Of a DNA stretch of 61,379 bases, positions 52,181-61,332 are shown piece by piece; position 1 is the first letter of the stretch, and each line of letters begins with the position of its first letter. The stretch comes from CAIOTO01 sp040389165 (GTDB taxonomy: Bacteria > Pseudomonadota > Alphaproteobacteria > Paracaedibacterales > CAIOTO01): NCBI GenBank assembly GCA_040389165.1, contig JAZKAK010000025.1, forward strand, positions 1 to 61,379. Reading direction: 5' to 3'. A program made the position numbers and the translations under genes. The notes beneath the pieces were generated by a model. The model had not been told where the DNA came from and ran no database searches. It worked only from the letters and a program-made list of their open reading frames with translations.

Positions 52181-54028
52181 ATGTCGACGCTAAATCCAGT
52201 GCTTAAATCACCCTATCGTACTCATACGTGTGGGCAGTTGCGCGATACAAATAATGGTGAAACAGTAAAGCTTTCTGGATGGATTCATCGTAAGCGTGAC
52301 CATGGGAATTTAGTATTTATTGACTTACGTGACCATTATGGGCTGACACAATGTGTAATTGCTGCAGGCAGTGATGGTTTTAACACAGCAGAGCATTTAC
52401 GAAACGAAACAGTAATACAAATCGAAGGTAACGTTGTAAAACGCTCAAGCGATACAGTAAATGCAAAAATGCCGACAGGTGACGTTGAAATTATGGTTCA
52501 ACATATCACCGTGCTATCTGTTGCTGATCCCTTGCCATTACCTGTTAATTCGGACACTGAATTTCCAGAGGAAACACGTTTGACGTACCGTTTTTTGGAT
52601 TTACGTCGTGAAAAATTACATCAAAACATAGTACTGCGTTCCAACGTGATTGCATCACTTCGCAGGCGCATGATTGATCAAGGGTTTATGGAATTCCAAA
52701 CACCAATTTTAACCTCATCATCGCCAGAAGGCGCACGTGACTTTTTGGTACCGAGCCGTTTACACCCCGGCCAATTTTATGCATTGCCGCAGGCTCCTCA
52801 ACAATTTAAGCAATTGTTGATGGTTGCTGGCTTTGACCGCTATTTTCAAATAGCACCTTGCTTCCGTGACGAGGACGCACGTGCAGATCGTTCACCTGGT
52901 GAATTTTATCAACTCGATATTGAAATGTCATTTGTAACGCAAGAAGAAGTTTTTGCGGCTGTTGAGCCTGTCCTGGCAGGTGTATTTAATGAATTTGCGA
53001 ATGGCAAGACCGTTACGCAAGGGTTATTCCCGCGTATTCCTTATGTTGAATCTATGTTGAAATATGGTAACGATAAGCCTGATTTGCGCAATCCATTAAT
53101 TATTTCAGATGTAACGGAAGTCTTTAAAGATTCTGGCTTTGGTATTTTTGCAAAAAATATTGATAAAGGTTGTGTGGTTCGTGCAATTCCAGCGACCGGT
53201 GCTGCAGCGCAACCGCGCAGTTTCTTTGATAAACTGAATGGTTGGGCGCAAGATATAGGCATGGCAGGTCTTGGTTATATAGTGTTCGATGGTGACGATG
53301 CGAAAGGACCTATCGCTAAGTTTTTAGATGCAGATCGCCTCAGTTTACTTAAAAAATTATCAGGTGTTTCATCTGGTGACGCTGTGTTCTTTGTCTGTGA
53401 TAAAGAATCAAAAGCGTCTAAATTTGCAGGGCTTGCGCGCACACGTATCGCTAATGATCTTGACCTAATTGAAAAGAATACATTCCGCTTTTGCTGGGTT
53501 GTTGACTTTCCAATGTACGAACAAGATGAAGACACAGGCAAGATCGATTTCTCACATAATCCATTTTCAATGCCACAAGGTGGACTTGACGCACTTCTGA
53601 CGCAAGATCCACTAACGATCAATGCATACCAATATGACATTGTGTGTAATGGAATTGAATTATCAAGCGGTGCCATTCGAAATCATTTACCAGAGGTAAT
53701 GTACAAGGCATTTGAGATTGCAGGTTATTCGAAAGAAACCGTTGAAGAACAGTTTTCAGGCATGTTAAATGCGTTTAAATTTGGCGCCCCTCCACATGGC
53801 GGTAGTGCGCCTGGTGTTGATCGTATCGTAATGTTGCTTGCAGACGAGCCTAATATACGTGAAGTTATTGTGTTTCCAATGAATCAACAAGCACAAGATT
53901 TGATGATGAAAGCACCATCAATCGTTGAGCCAGAGCGTTTGAAGGAGTTGCATTTACAAGTGAATTTACCAAAACCAAAAGAAGTTCTGGTAAAGAAAGT
54001 TTCTGATGTAACTGCAGCTGCAGGTTAA
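52181..54028 (+). CDS. aspS: Aspartyl-tRNA synthetase
   Basis: Class IIb synthetase of 615 residues, the long bacterial form with a GAD insertion (about 300-420). The N-terminal OB-fold anticodon domain (about 10-130) includes LSGWIHRKRDHGNLVFIDLRD, in pieces. Motif 2 is CFRDEDARADRSPGEF (about 225) and motif 3 is GAPPHGGSAPGVDRIVM (about 540). The start at MSTLNPV has AAGGA ten bases before it; an ATG twelve codons upstream has none. Whether it also charges tRNA-Asn cannot be told here. It is followed, six bases later, by ruvC. Confidence 0.96.
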   Translation: MSTLNPVLKSPYRTHTCGQLRDTNNGETVKLSGWIHRKRDHGNLVFIDLRDHYGLTQCVIAAGSDGFNTAEHLRNETVIQIEGNVVKRSSDTVNAKMPTGDVEIMVQHITVLSVADPLPLPVNSDTEFPEETRLTYRFLDLRREKLHQNIVLRSNVIASLRRRMIDQGFMEFQTPILTSSSPEGARDFLVPSRLHPGQFYALPQAPQQFKQLLMVAGFDRYFQIAPCFRDEDARADRSPGEFYQLDIEMSFVTQEEVFAAVEPVLAGVFNEFANGKTVTQGLFPRIPYVESMLKYGNDKPDLRNPLIISDVTEVFKDSGFGIFAKNIDKGCVVRAIPATGAAAQPRSFFDKLNGWAQDIGMAGLGYIVFDGDDAKGPIAKFLDADRLSLLKKLSGVSSGDAVFFVCDKESKASKFAGLARTRIANDLDLIEKNTFRFCWVVDFPMYEQDEDTGKIDFSHNPFSMPQGGLDALLTQDPLTINAYQYDIVCNGIELSSGAIRNHLPEVMYKAFEIAGYSKETVEEQFSGMLNAFKFGAPPHGGSAPGVDRIVMLLADEPNIREVIVFPMNQQAQDLMMKAPSIVEPERLKELHLQVNLPKPKEVLVKKVSDVTAAAG

Positions 54029-54034
54029 TAAGTA

Positions 54035-54574
54035 TTGGTAAATTTCTTAAGCCCCTCAAATGAGGCTGTTCGTATTCTCGGGCTTGATCCCGGTCTTCGT
54101 CATACGGGTTGGGGATTAATTGAATCTAAGGGGCAAGGTGTTCGTTACCTTGCCTCTGGTGTTATTGATCCAAACGTAAAAGAAGAATCACTCGCGCTTC
54201 GTCTGGCAGAGCTGTTTGAAAAATTAATGATAGTTGTAAAAGAATGCGTTCCTGATGAAGCTGTTGTCGAAGAAGTGTTCATGAATAAAAACCCAGGATC
54301 TACGCTTAAATTAGGCATGGCGCGCGGTGTTGTGCTGCTTGTGCCGGCCCATTGTAATGTGCCTGTCTTTGAATATACAGCTAACCAAGTGAAGAAATCT
54401 GTGGTTGGTGCAGGTCATGCTGATAAAAACCAAGTACTTCAAATGGTGCGTAGATTATTGCCAACAGCGCCAATGAATATGAAGCCTGATGCAGCTGATG
54501 CATTAGCCGTCGCACTGTGTCACACCCATCACAGATTGATGAACCGTTATAACGCACTGGTGAAAAACAGATAA
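54035..54574 (+). CDS. ruvC: Crossover junction endodeoxyribonuclease RuvC
   Basis: Holliday junction resolvase, 179 residues. The catalytic acids are the Asp of ILGLDPGLRHTGWG near the N-terminus, the Glu of VVEEVFMNKNPGS (about 69) and the two Asp of KPDAADALAVALCH (about 150). The first usable start in the frame is TTG at 54035, six bases after aspS; no ATG lies before the catalytic Asp, so TTG is probably real. ruvA and ruvB, its usual partners, are not adjacent. Confidence 0.94.
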   Translation: MVNFLSPSNEAVRILGLDPGLRHTGWGLIESKGQGVRYLASGVIDPNVKEESLALRLAELFEKLMIVVKECVPDEAVVEEVFMNKNPGSTLKLGMARGVVLLVPAHCNVPVFEYTANQVKKSVVGAGHADKNQVLQMVRRLLPTAPMNMKPDAADALAVALCHTHHRLMNRYNALVKNR

Positions 54575-54683
54575 TGAGCCAATCTGAAGCTTAGCATAAT
54601 CATTTTTATACAGGATATTTTTTGTTCACAGGGAGAATAAATAGGATTTGACTCTTGCATCAAATCAGGAAGGCAATGAATCA

Positions 54684-54768
54684 TGGTGCGGCCGAGAAGA
54701 CTCGAACTTCCATGAATTGCTTCACAGCGACCTCAACGCTGCGCGTCTACCAATTTCGCCACGGCCGC
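54684..54768 (-). tRNA. tRNA-Leu (anticodon GAG)
   Basis: An 85-base class II tRNA with encoded CCA. The acceptor stem is GCGGCCG/CGGCCGC. The anticodon stem CAGCG/CGCTG encloses the loop TTGAGGT, anticodon GAG. A long variable arm follows, then the T-arm with AGTTCGAGTCT. Confidence 0.94.
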
Positions 54769-54775
54769 TTAAAAG

Positions 54776-54851
54776 TGGTGCCGATTGTAGGAGTCGAACC
54801 CACGACCTACTGATTACAAATCAGTTGCTCTACCAGCTGAGCTAAATCGGC
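54776..54851 (-). tRNA. tRNA-Thr (anticodon TGT)
   Basis: A 76-base cloverleaf with encoded CCA. The acceptor stem is GCCGATT/AATCGGC; the anticodon stem ACTGA/TCAGT encloses TTTGTAA, anticodon TGT. It lies seven bases upstream of tRNA-Leu and is probably part of the same transcript. Confidence 0.95.
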
Positions 54852-54978
54852 TTCACTCTTATTTTTTACCAAATTACGCGCAGGATGTCTAGCCTAAATA
54901 TGCATAATCATGAAAATATTTTTCATATTCAGCAAATGTATGCCTGGCTGCCAGCCAACGAGGGTATCAGTGCCTACC

Positions 54979-55725
54979 TTATTCCAATCTAAATGTAATA
55001 TTACTCACAACCCGAACACGCTTTTTAATGCTGGCTGGCGTGTCGTGACTGTAGTGTTCTGATCCTGAAGTGTCTTTTTCTCCTGTTATTGAAAATGATC
55101 CCTGAGATGCCTTTAGAATGCCGCCTACGTGTGTCCCCGAATCTTTAGCAAATTGATCAGCCATGGCACGTGCACTTTTTGTCGCTTCAGCAAGCATGGG
55201 AGCGCGAATTTCTTCCAACTTCGTGAATGTATGCGTTTCTGAAGCTGAAACATTTAACATTTTTCCTGTTATTCTAATTTTCAAAAGATCATTATTAAAT
55301 TTTTCAATTGCCTCTTTATCGTATCCATCTATTTTTAATCTTATTTCATAATTATATTTTTTATAAAATGGAATCTGATGTTCTTGATAAGGAATGCTTT
55401 CTTCATGAATATGAATGCTATCCTTTATATTTTCTATTTTAAATCCAGAATCAACAAGCATTTTTTTAACTATGATCAGTTCATCTTGAAGCATCTTCGC
55501 TGCCATAGCTATATCATCTGTTTTTTCATGCATAGTAATAAGAATTTGACTTTTATCTGCATCAACAACACGTTCTGACAGCCCTTTAACAGTCACCGAT
55601 TTTTCACTTGCTTTAAAGCGGTCTATCGCTTTGCCTATAAAAAATCCCCCAAGACCTGGTCCTATGCTTATTGCCAAACCAAGCACGACAACATGTATAG
55701 GCTTAATAATTTTTGATTTCATCAT
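54979..55725 (-). CDS. SIMPL (DUF541) domain protein, membrane-anchored
   Basis: A 248-residue protein with an N-terminal hydrophobic segment (about 10-33, VVVLGLAISIGPGLGGFFIG) and a SIMPL/DUF541 domain (about 43-248). The opening VTVKGLSERVVDADKS, the central YNYEIRLKIDGYDKEAIEKF and the later ARAMADQFAKDSG are typical. Family members are periplasmic and linked to oxidative stress or signalling, with function poorly known. AAAGG lies nine bases before the ATG. It stands alone between the tRNA pair and the carboxypeptidase gene. Confidence 0.85.
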   Translation of the reverse strand: MMKSKIIKPIHVVVLGLAISIGPGLGGFFIGKAIDRFKASEKSVTVKGLSERVVDADKSQILITMHEKTDDIAMAAKMLQDELIIVKKMLVDSGFKIENIKDSIHIHEESIPYQEHQIPFYKKYNYEIRLKIDGYDKEAIEKFNNDLLKIRITGKMLNVSASETHTFTKLEEIRAPMLAEATKSARAMADQFAKDSGTHVGGILKASQGSFSITGEKDTSGSEHYSHDTPASIKKRVRVVSNITFRLE

Positions 55726-55880
55726 TTTTCAACCTTTAAAGAAACTATCTCTATATGAGTTAGCATGTGTTCAGTAATTTACATTATGAAGATGCAATCT
55801 TTCCCTTGACTTTCATCGATGAGGAGTGTTTTTTTAATAGAGATATTGCACACCGCTCTATAAAAAAGGATGACATATAA

Positions 55881-57146
55881 ATGTTTCTAAAAAGTTACTT
55901 TGCACGAATTTTACTAGGCACTCTCGTGTCTGTATCTTTAAGTGTCGCGGCGCCTTCTAAAAAAAAGATTCCGCCTTCTTCTAAAACAGAAATAAAAAAA
56001 ACCATTGAGAAGACGGATGACGTTAAGGAAAGCGAATCAACGACAAAAGCCTCTACACCGTTTATTGGTCTCCCTTTGGATATTGATGTTCTGGCACGTG
56101 AAGCTTACATGATTGATTATGATACAGGCGCTGTTTTGCTTGAAAAAGATGCTACAAAACCGATGCATCCTTCATCAATGACGAAAATCATGACTGCTTA
56201 TCTTGTCATTGATAAAATCAAGACAGGCGTTATTAAGAAAGATTCAATCTTTACTGTAAGCAAAAATGGTTGGCGCGTTGAAGGATCAACTTCTTATTTA
56301 AACATTAATGACCAAGTAAAAGTAGAAGATCTTCTTAAAGGCCTGATTATTCAATCAGGCAATGATGCGAGTGTAATCTTAGCTGAAAACATTTCAGGTA
56401 GCGAAAGCGCTTTTGCTAGTGAGATGACACGCCGTGCACATGATATGGGTGCCAAGCAAACAAATTTCCTAAATGCAAGTGGGCTTCCGCTGCCTGAACA
56501 TCAAACAACAGCAAAAGATCTTGCGATCATCTCAGAGCATGCAATTAAAGATCAGGCTGAATTTTACCCCATTTATAGTGAAAAAGAATATACATACGGT
56601 AAAACAACCCAAGGCAATCGAAATCCCCTCCTCTACAACAACACTATTGGCTGTGATGGCATTAAAACTGGTCACACTGAAATTGCAGGCTATGGCATGG
56701 TTGCATCTTGCATGCAAGATGGTAGACGTATTATCTTGGTGATAAACGGCCTTAAAAGCAAACAAGCGCGTGCAGACGAAGCGAGAAAGCTCTCAATCTG
56801 GGGCCTTCACACTTTCACGAACAAGACAATAGCAATAGCTCAGCAAGTGCTCGGTGAAATTCCTGTTGTCTATGGAACGTTAGAACATGTTAATGCTGTT
56901 GTACGAAATTCATGCATTGTGACCGTACCAAAATCATTCGAAAATGAACTTAAAACAACGATCGAACTTACAGAATCAATTGAAGCCCCCATTGCAAGTG
57001 GTATGACGTTGGGTAAAGTCATTGTTACCTGCCCTGCATTCAAAGAGTCTATAATTTTTGATCTTATTGCTGAAAAAGATGTTGAAAAAGCAGGATTCAT
57101 AAAACGAATAGGTCAAAAGATCGCTGCTGTTTTTAAACGTAAATAA
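55881..57146 (+). CDS. D-alanyl-D-alanine carboxypeptidase (PBP5/DacA family)
   Basis: A 421-residue low-molecular-weight penicillin-binding protein that trims the terminal D-Ala of peptidoglycan stem peptides. It has a signal peptide (about 1-23) and a Lys/Thr/Ser-rich linker (about 25-65). The active-site triad motifs are SMTK (Ser99, Lys102), SGN (Ser159, Asn161) and KTG (Lys262). The C-terminal beta domain (about 310-400) ends in an amphipathic helix, FIKRIGQKIAAVFKRK, which binds the membrane as in PBP5. lolA begins nine bases after its stop. Confidence 0.93.
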   Translation: MFLKSYFARILLGTLVSVSLSVAAPSKKKIPPSSKTEIKKTIEKTDDVKESESTTKASTPFIGLPLDIDVLAREAYMIDYDTGAVLLEKDATKPMHPSSMTKIMTAYLVIDKIKTGVIKKDSIFTVSKNGWRVEGSTSYLNINDQVKVEDLLKGLIIQSGNDASVILAENISGSESAFASEMTRRAHDMGAKQTNFLNASGLPLPEHQTTAKDLAIISEHAIKDQAEFYPIYSEKEYTYGKTTQGNRNPLLYNNTIGCDGIKTGHTEIAGYGMVASCMQDGRRIILVINGLKSKQARADEARKLSIWGLHTFTNKTIAIAQQVLGEIPVVYGTLEHVNAVVRNSCIVTVPKSFENELKTTIELTESIEAPIASGMTLGKVIVTCPAFKESIIFDLIAEKDVEKAGFIKRIGQKIAAVFKRK

Positions 57147-57155
57147 AGGTTCTTC

Positions 57156-57800
57156 ATGCTGATTAAACAAAAATACATCTTGGCTGGGTTGTTAATCATA
57201 AGCAACGCCTTTGCTGAATATGCCCCCCCTCCTCCTGTCATTATTGAGGCTGAACCTATTTATGCAAAGGCAACGCCTGATGCAATAAAGTTCATCACAC
57301 GCTATTGGAACTCACTTACTATTATTGTTGCTGATATCATTCAGACTAATCCCGATGGGGCGCAAATAAAGGGTAAACTCTACGTCAAAAAAGGTGAGGG
57401 AAATAAGGCAAAACTTCGTGTTGATTACCAGACTGATTATAAGCAGCAACTTTTGATCAAAAAATCTGAAGTGCTTTTAGTTGATTTAACAGATGGGGCA
57501 GTGAGTGCGTATCCTGTCTCGATGACACCAGCTGGTTTGATTTTAAAACCTCAACTTGATTTTGACAAAGATGTTAAGTTTGTCGATTCACGTCAAGTTG
57601 ATGATGATGTACAAATTATTCTCGCGCATAAAGATGATGAAAATGGTGGCACACTCACGCTTAATTTCACACTGGCAGATGGTGGGCATCTTTTAAGGTG
57701 GAAAGTTTTAGATCCACAAGGTAACATAACAGAGGTTGAATTAAACCCCGAAACGATTCGTCTTAATGATGAAAAACTCGTGCCAGATTCTCTTTTTTAA
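57156..57800 (+). CDS. lolA: Outer-membrane lipoprotein carrier protein LolA
   Basis: A 214-residue periplasmic chaperone that carries lipoproteins from the LolCDE complex to the outer membrane. The signal peptide covers about 1-20 (YILAGLLIISNAFA). The half-barrel shows FITRYWNSLTIIVADIIQTNPDG, KGKLYVKKGEGNKAKLRVDY and QQLLIKKSEVLLVDL; alphaproteobacterial LolA proteins share this low-identity pattern. AAAGG lies five bases before the ATG. It is downstream of the carboxypeptidase gene in what looks like one operon. Confidence 0.85.
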   Translation: MLIKQKYILAGLLIISNAFAEYAPPPPVIIEAEPIYAKATPDAIKFITRYWNSLTIIVADIIQTNPDGAQIKGKLYVKKGEGNKAKLRVDYQTDYKQQLLIKKSEVLLVDLTDGAVSAYPVSMTPAGLILKPQLDFDKDVKFVDSRQVDDDVQIILAHKDDENGGTLTLNFTLADGGHLLRWKVLDPQGNITEVELNPETIRLNDEKLVPDSLF

Positions 57801-57827
57801 TGTTTATAGTTATGGAAAATAAAGACA

Positions 57828-58310
57828 ATGCCTCATGTGCGCCTTCTACAATTCTTCGAATCTATTCCCTCAAAAATAATTGATATTTATGTCGATGGTG
57901 CATGCAGTGGGAACCCAGGACCAGGTGGGTGGGGCGCAGTATTTTCTAAGGATGAAAAAGAGGCAACACTTGCTGGCGGAAACCCAGCCACAACAAATAA
58001 TCGCATGGAATTGCAGGCCGCAATTGAGGCTATACGTGCATTACCAGCTGATTTCTCAGCAACGCTTTACACAGATAGTCAATATGTAAAAAATGGTATC
58101 ACTTTATGGATTGTAGGCTGGAAAAAGCGTGACTGGCTAAATTCAAAAAAAGAACCTGTAAAGAACAAAGATCTTTGGGAAGAACTTGACTCATGTACAC
58201 AAAAAAAGAATGTTTCATGGGAATGGGTTAAAGGGCATGATGGCCATCCATTGAACGAAAAAGCGGATACACTTGCACGTCGCGCTATTATTGCAGAACG
58301 GATGAAATAA
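57828..58310 (+). CDS. rnhA: Ribonuclease HI
   Basis: Cuts the RNA strand of RNA-DNA hybrids; 160 residues. All four catalytic acids are in place: Asp in IDIYVDGACSGNPGPGGWG, Glu in NNRMELQAAIEAI, Asp in LYTDSQYV and Asp in HPLNEKADTLAR. The basic handle NGITLWIVGWKKRDWLNSKK is present. The N-terminus is about 15 residues longer than in E. coli, and the ribosome binding site is weak, so the start is less certain than the identity. It follows lolA by 27 bases. Confidence 0.95.
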   Translation: MPHVRLLQFFESIPSKIIDIYVDGACSGNPGPGGWGAVFSKDEKEATLAGGNPATTNNRMELQAAIEAIRALPADFSATLYTDSQYVKNGITLWIVGWKKRDWLNSKKEPVKNKDLWEELDSCTQKKNVSWEWVKGHDGHPLNEKADTLARRAIIAERMK

Positions 58311-58363
58311 ATTAGTAGATGTGATTAAAATCTAACGGCAAGCTGTTGCCAGCATGCCATTAC

Positions 58364-60424
58364 TTAACCATTACCAACCAGTGATATCCATTCATCTTCG
58401 CTTAGGGTGGTAATGCCAAATTCTTTCGCTTGACTCAATTTCTTACCCGCATCAGCGCCCACAACAACGAAGTCTGTTTTTTTTGAAACTGAACCAGCCA
58501 CATGTGCACCTAAACGTTCAGCTTGCGTTTTTGCTTCTGCTCGACTCAATTTTTCAAGCGTCCCTGTAAATACAATCGTTTTACCTACGAATATGGAATC
58601 ACTAACCACTTCCATAATAACAGCCTCTATTGTGACGTAAGTCATCAACTCGTCAATGATGGCTTTATTATCAGATGCTGCAAAAAATTGAATTATTTCC
58701 TCGGCCATAACTTCACCAATACCGTCAAGCACACATAAATCTTCTGCCGAAGCAGCGAGTACAGCCTCCATTGTCTTTAAACGTAATGCTAATGTGCGAG
58801 CCGTAACCTGCCCAACTTGTGGAATACCAAGCCCGAAAATAAATCGATCCAGACCAATCTTACGGCGCTTCCTTAGTTCATCAAATAGGTTTGTTACCGC
58901 CTTGGCGCCCCATCCTTCACGTGCTTCAAGATTAATAGCGATATTTCGTGCTTCAAGTGTAAACAAATCAGGTGGGGTTCGTACAATTTCCCATTCGAAG
59001 AAATTCTGTAAGTGACGTTCACCCAGTCCATCGATATCAAATGCATCACGGCTTACAAAATGCCGGAGACGTTCCACTGCTTGTGCGATGCAATTAAATC
59101 CGCCACTACACCGTTTAGCCACTTGCCCTTCTGATTGCACAACCGCAGAGTGACAAACTGGGCATGCATCTGGAAATGTAAAAGGAACTGAATCTATGGG
59201 CCGTTTAGCAAGGAGCACTTCAACAACTTGCGGTATTACATCCCCTGCCCTTTGCACGATCACAGTATCCCCTACGCGAATATCTTTACGTCTGATTTCA
59301 TCATCATTGTGCAATGATGCACGGCTAACCGTGACACCGCCCACAAGAACAGGACGCAAATGGGCAACGGGCGTTAAAACACCTGTGCGCCCCACTTGGA
59401 TATCAATCATGTCAACAATTGTTTCAGCTTGCTCAGCTGAGAATTTATGCGCTATTGAATGCCGAGGAGAACGTCCCACTGTGCCAAGCCGGGCCTGTAA
59501 TGCCAAATCATTGACCTTATAAACGACACCATCAATTTCATAAGGAAGTTCAGCGCGTTGACGTTCGATAAAGTCGTAATGTTCTAGCATAGTTTCACTA
59601 TTTGGACACAGCGCCACAAGTGAGCTAACCCGAAAACCTAAACGATTTAGAGATATCAAAATATCGGCTTGGGTTTGATTCATTTGGTTGGATAAAGATT
59701 CACACCAATACGCAAGAAAGCGAAGCGGACGTTTTGAGGTTATGCTTGAATCGAGCAATCGCAGAGACCCTGCAGCTGCATTCCGTGGATTGACAAAAGG
59801 TTGCTCCCCAGCTTCAATTCGTGATTGATTTAATGTTTCAAAATCTGATTTATTCATGTATATCTCACCACGAACTTCAAGGCTTTCAGGTATATTATCG
59901 CCTTGCAATACCAAGGGAACATCACGCACTGTGCGTAGATTCTGCGTTATATTTTCTCCTTCTTGTCCGTCACCGCGTGTAGCTCCTAATACAAAGTTTC
60001 CTTTTTGATAATGGAGTGTTGCTGATAACCCATCAATTTTAGGCTCAGCCATACAAGGGATAGGTATATCATCGTCAACCTTTAAAAAACGATGAATGCG
60101 TGTCATAAATTCATGGACATCTTTTGCCGAAAAGGCATTGTCTAACGATAGCATAGGCTTACGGTGTTTTACTTTTTCAAATTCAGATGATGGTGCTGCG
60201 CCTACACGGTGAGTAGGGCTATCAATTCGACGTAAATCTGGAAACCGACGTTCAATTGCTAAATTCCGTTGATATATTGCATCATACATAGCATCACTAA
60301 TTTCGGGTGAAGCCAGGTGATAATAGCAATGATCATGGTATGCCAATTCCTTCGCAAGACGTAAAAGTTCGGCTGTGGCCTGCTCACGGGTTAATTGATC
60401 AACAGGAATAAATGCAACGGTCAT
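58364..60424 (-). CDS. ligA: NAD-dependent DNA ligase
   Basis: Seals nicks using NAD+; 686 residues. The N-terminal Ia domain has YHDHCYYHLASPEISDAMYD, in pieces; the adenylation lysine is Lys129 in CMAEPKIDGLSATL. An OB domain follows (VGRTGVLTPVAHLRPV), then a zinc finger (CPVC...C...CIAQ), helix-hairpin-helix repeats (about 490-590) and a BRCT domain (about 600-686, GKTIVFTGTLEKLSRAEA). I start at MTVAFIPV; an in-frame ATG 16 codons upstream gives a basic extension unlike other LigA proteins. Confidence 0.96.
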   Translation of the reverse strand: MTVAFIPVDQLTREQATAELLRLAKELAYHDHCYYHLASPEISDAMYDAIYQRNLAIERRFPDLRRIDSPTHRVGAAPSSEFEKVKHRKPMLSLDNAFSAKDVHEFMTRIHRFLKVDDDIPIPCMAEPKIDGLSATLHYQKGNFVLGATRGDGQEGENITQNLRTVRDVPLVLQGDNIPESLEVRGEIYMNKSDFETLNQSRIEAGEQPFVNPRNAAAGSLRLLDSSITSKRPLRFLAYWCESLSNQMNQTQADILISLNRLGFRVSSLVALCPNSETMLEHYDFIERQRAELPYEIDGVVYKVNDLALQARLGTVGRSPRHSIAHKFSAEQAETIVDMIDIQVGRTGVLTPVAHLRPVLVGGVTVSRASLHNDDEIRRKDIRVGDTVIVQRAGDVIPQVVEVLLAKRPIDSVPFTFPDACPVCHSAVVQSEGQVAKRCSGGFNCIAQAVERLRHFVSRDAFDIDGLGERHLQNFFEWEIVRTPPDLFTLEARNIAINLEAREGWGAKAVTNLFDELRKRRKIGLDRFIFGLGIPQVGQVTARTLALRLKTMEAVLAASAEDLCVLDGIGEVMAEEIIQFFAASDNKAIIDELMTYVTIEAVIMEVVSDSIFVGKTIVFTGTLEKLSRAEAKTQAERLGAHVAGSVSKKTDFVVVGADAGKKLSQAKEFGITTLSEDEWISLVGNG

Positions 60425-60606
60425 AAAGAAAATTCTAACTCGTATTTTTATATTATTATGTAACCTGAACAAAACAATTTAGCAAGTATGAAAGACTGTT
60501 ACGAAGAGCTGCCAATGATATTTTGGACAGATTCTCATTAATTTATGAATCACAAAATCATATTAAAATGTCAATTCGTACAAGACGATTATAGTGAATA
60601 AATTAG

Positions 60607-61308
60607 TTAACTAAAAAATTGTCCTATGACAGACGAGAGAGCAGTAGTAGTTGTTGTTGTTGTGGGAAGAGCTGCTATAGGGGTTGTTATGCCAGCTGTT
60701 GTTGTTGGCATTTGAGAAGGAGATGGCACTGGAGCATTTGATGCTGCGGTGGTAGATGCTGAGGTGGTAGCTGTTGTCGCATTTTGACTATTTGCACGTT
60801 GTTGCAAAGCCTGCTGGAAGGTTAGAACGGGAGCATTTGCTATCGATTGTGTTGCATTAGGCGAGACAACAGGAGCTACTTGAACAGCAGGTGCGGCTTG
60901 AACAGCAGATGCGGCTTGAACAACAGGTGCGGCTTGAACAGCAGGTGCGGCTTGAACAGCAGGTGCGGCTTGAACAACAGGTGCCGATCCTATCACAGAA
61001 GATTGTAACTGATTCCCTAATATACTCGCAATTTGACTTGACACGGAGGCTTGTACTTGTGGTGGAGGTGGCTGTATCTGAGGCTGATTTGTTGCAACAA
61101 CAGGTGCTGCATCCTGAGAAATAGAAGGGGGCGCTATCTGTGCACCATTTGCAGCAACTTGGTAAGCAGGTGATGCTTGATAATAGCCAGCAGGACCTGG
61201 ATAGTTTTGCAGCTGAGCGGTCATTTGCAGATTCTGTGGATAGGGCTGATTATAAGCTTGCACAGGATAACTTCCTTGCGGATATACAGGCACTGTTTGT
61301 GCAGGCAT
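60607..61308 (-). CDS. Low-complexity Pro/Ala/Gln/Thr-rich protein with hexapeptide repeats
   Basis: Not recognised. The 233 residues are Pro-, Gln-, Ala-, Val- and Thr-rich: an N-terminal Tyr/Pro/Gln segment (YPQGSYPVQAYNQPYPQN), six copies of a six-residue unit of the type APAVQA (about 108-143) and a Thr-rich tail (LPTTTTTTTALSS). There is no signal peptide or membrane segment. The ATG follows a stem-loop and has no Shine-Dalgarno, so the start is uncertain. It may be a surface or cytoskeleton-like structural protein, or a spacer-like remnant; the sequence does not decide. Confidence 0.55.
   Translation of the reverse strand: MPAQTVPVYPQGSYPVQAYNQPYPQNLQMTAQLQNYPGPAGYYQASPAYQVAANGAQIAPPSISQDAAPVVATNQPQIQPPPPQVQASVSSQIASILGNQLQSSVIGSAPVVQAAPAVQAAPAVQAAPVVQAASAVQAAPAVQVAPVVSPNATQSIANAPVLTFQQALQQRANSQNATTATTSASTTAASNAPVPSPSQMPTTTAGITTPIAALPTTTTTTTALSSVIGQFFS
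60879..60986. repeat. Six 18-bp tandem repeats inside the low-complexity gene
   Basis: The unit CTTGAACAGCAGGTGCGG (plus strand) recurs six times, starting at 60879, 60897, 60915, 60933, 60951 and 60969, with one or two substitutions in each. It encodes the hexapeptide units of the minus-strand protein. Copy number is likely to vary between strains. Confidence 0.9.
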
Positions 61309-61309
61309 A

Positions 61310-61323
61310 GCGCTGGGGAGCGC
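61310..61323 (-). promoter_or_regulatory. Stem-loop at the start codon
   Basis: GCGCT-CCCC-AGCGC forms a perfect 5-bp stem immediately before the ATG of the repeat protein, one base away. It takes the place where a ribosome binding site would be. Confidence 0.4.
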
Positions 61324-61332
61324 CCAATACCA

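Noticed and set aside
54648..54845. Open frame of 65 codons on the plus strand
   Set aside because: It is the antisense of the tRNA-Leu and tRNA-Thr genes; its peptide is the familiar artefact of reading tRNA genes as protein.
60879..60986. Possible CRISPR-like array
   Set aside because: The units are contiguous 18-bp coding repeats with no spacers and no cas genes nearby.
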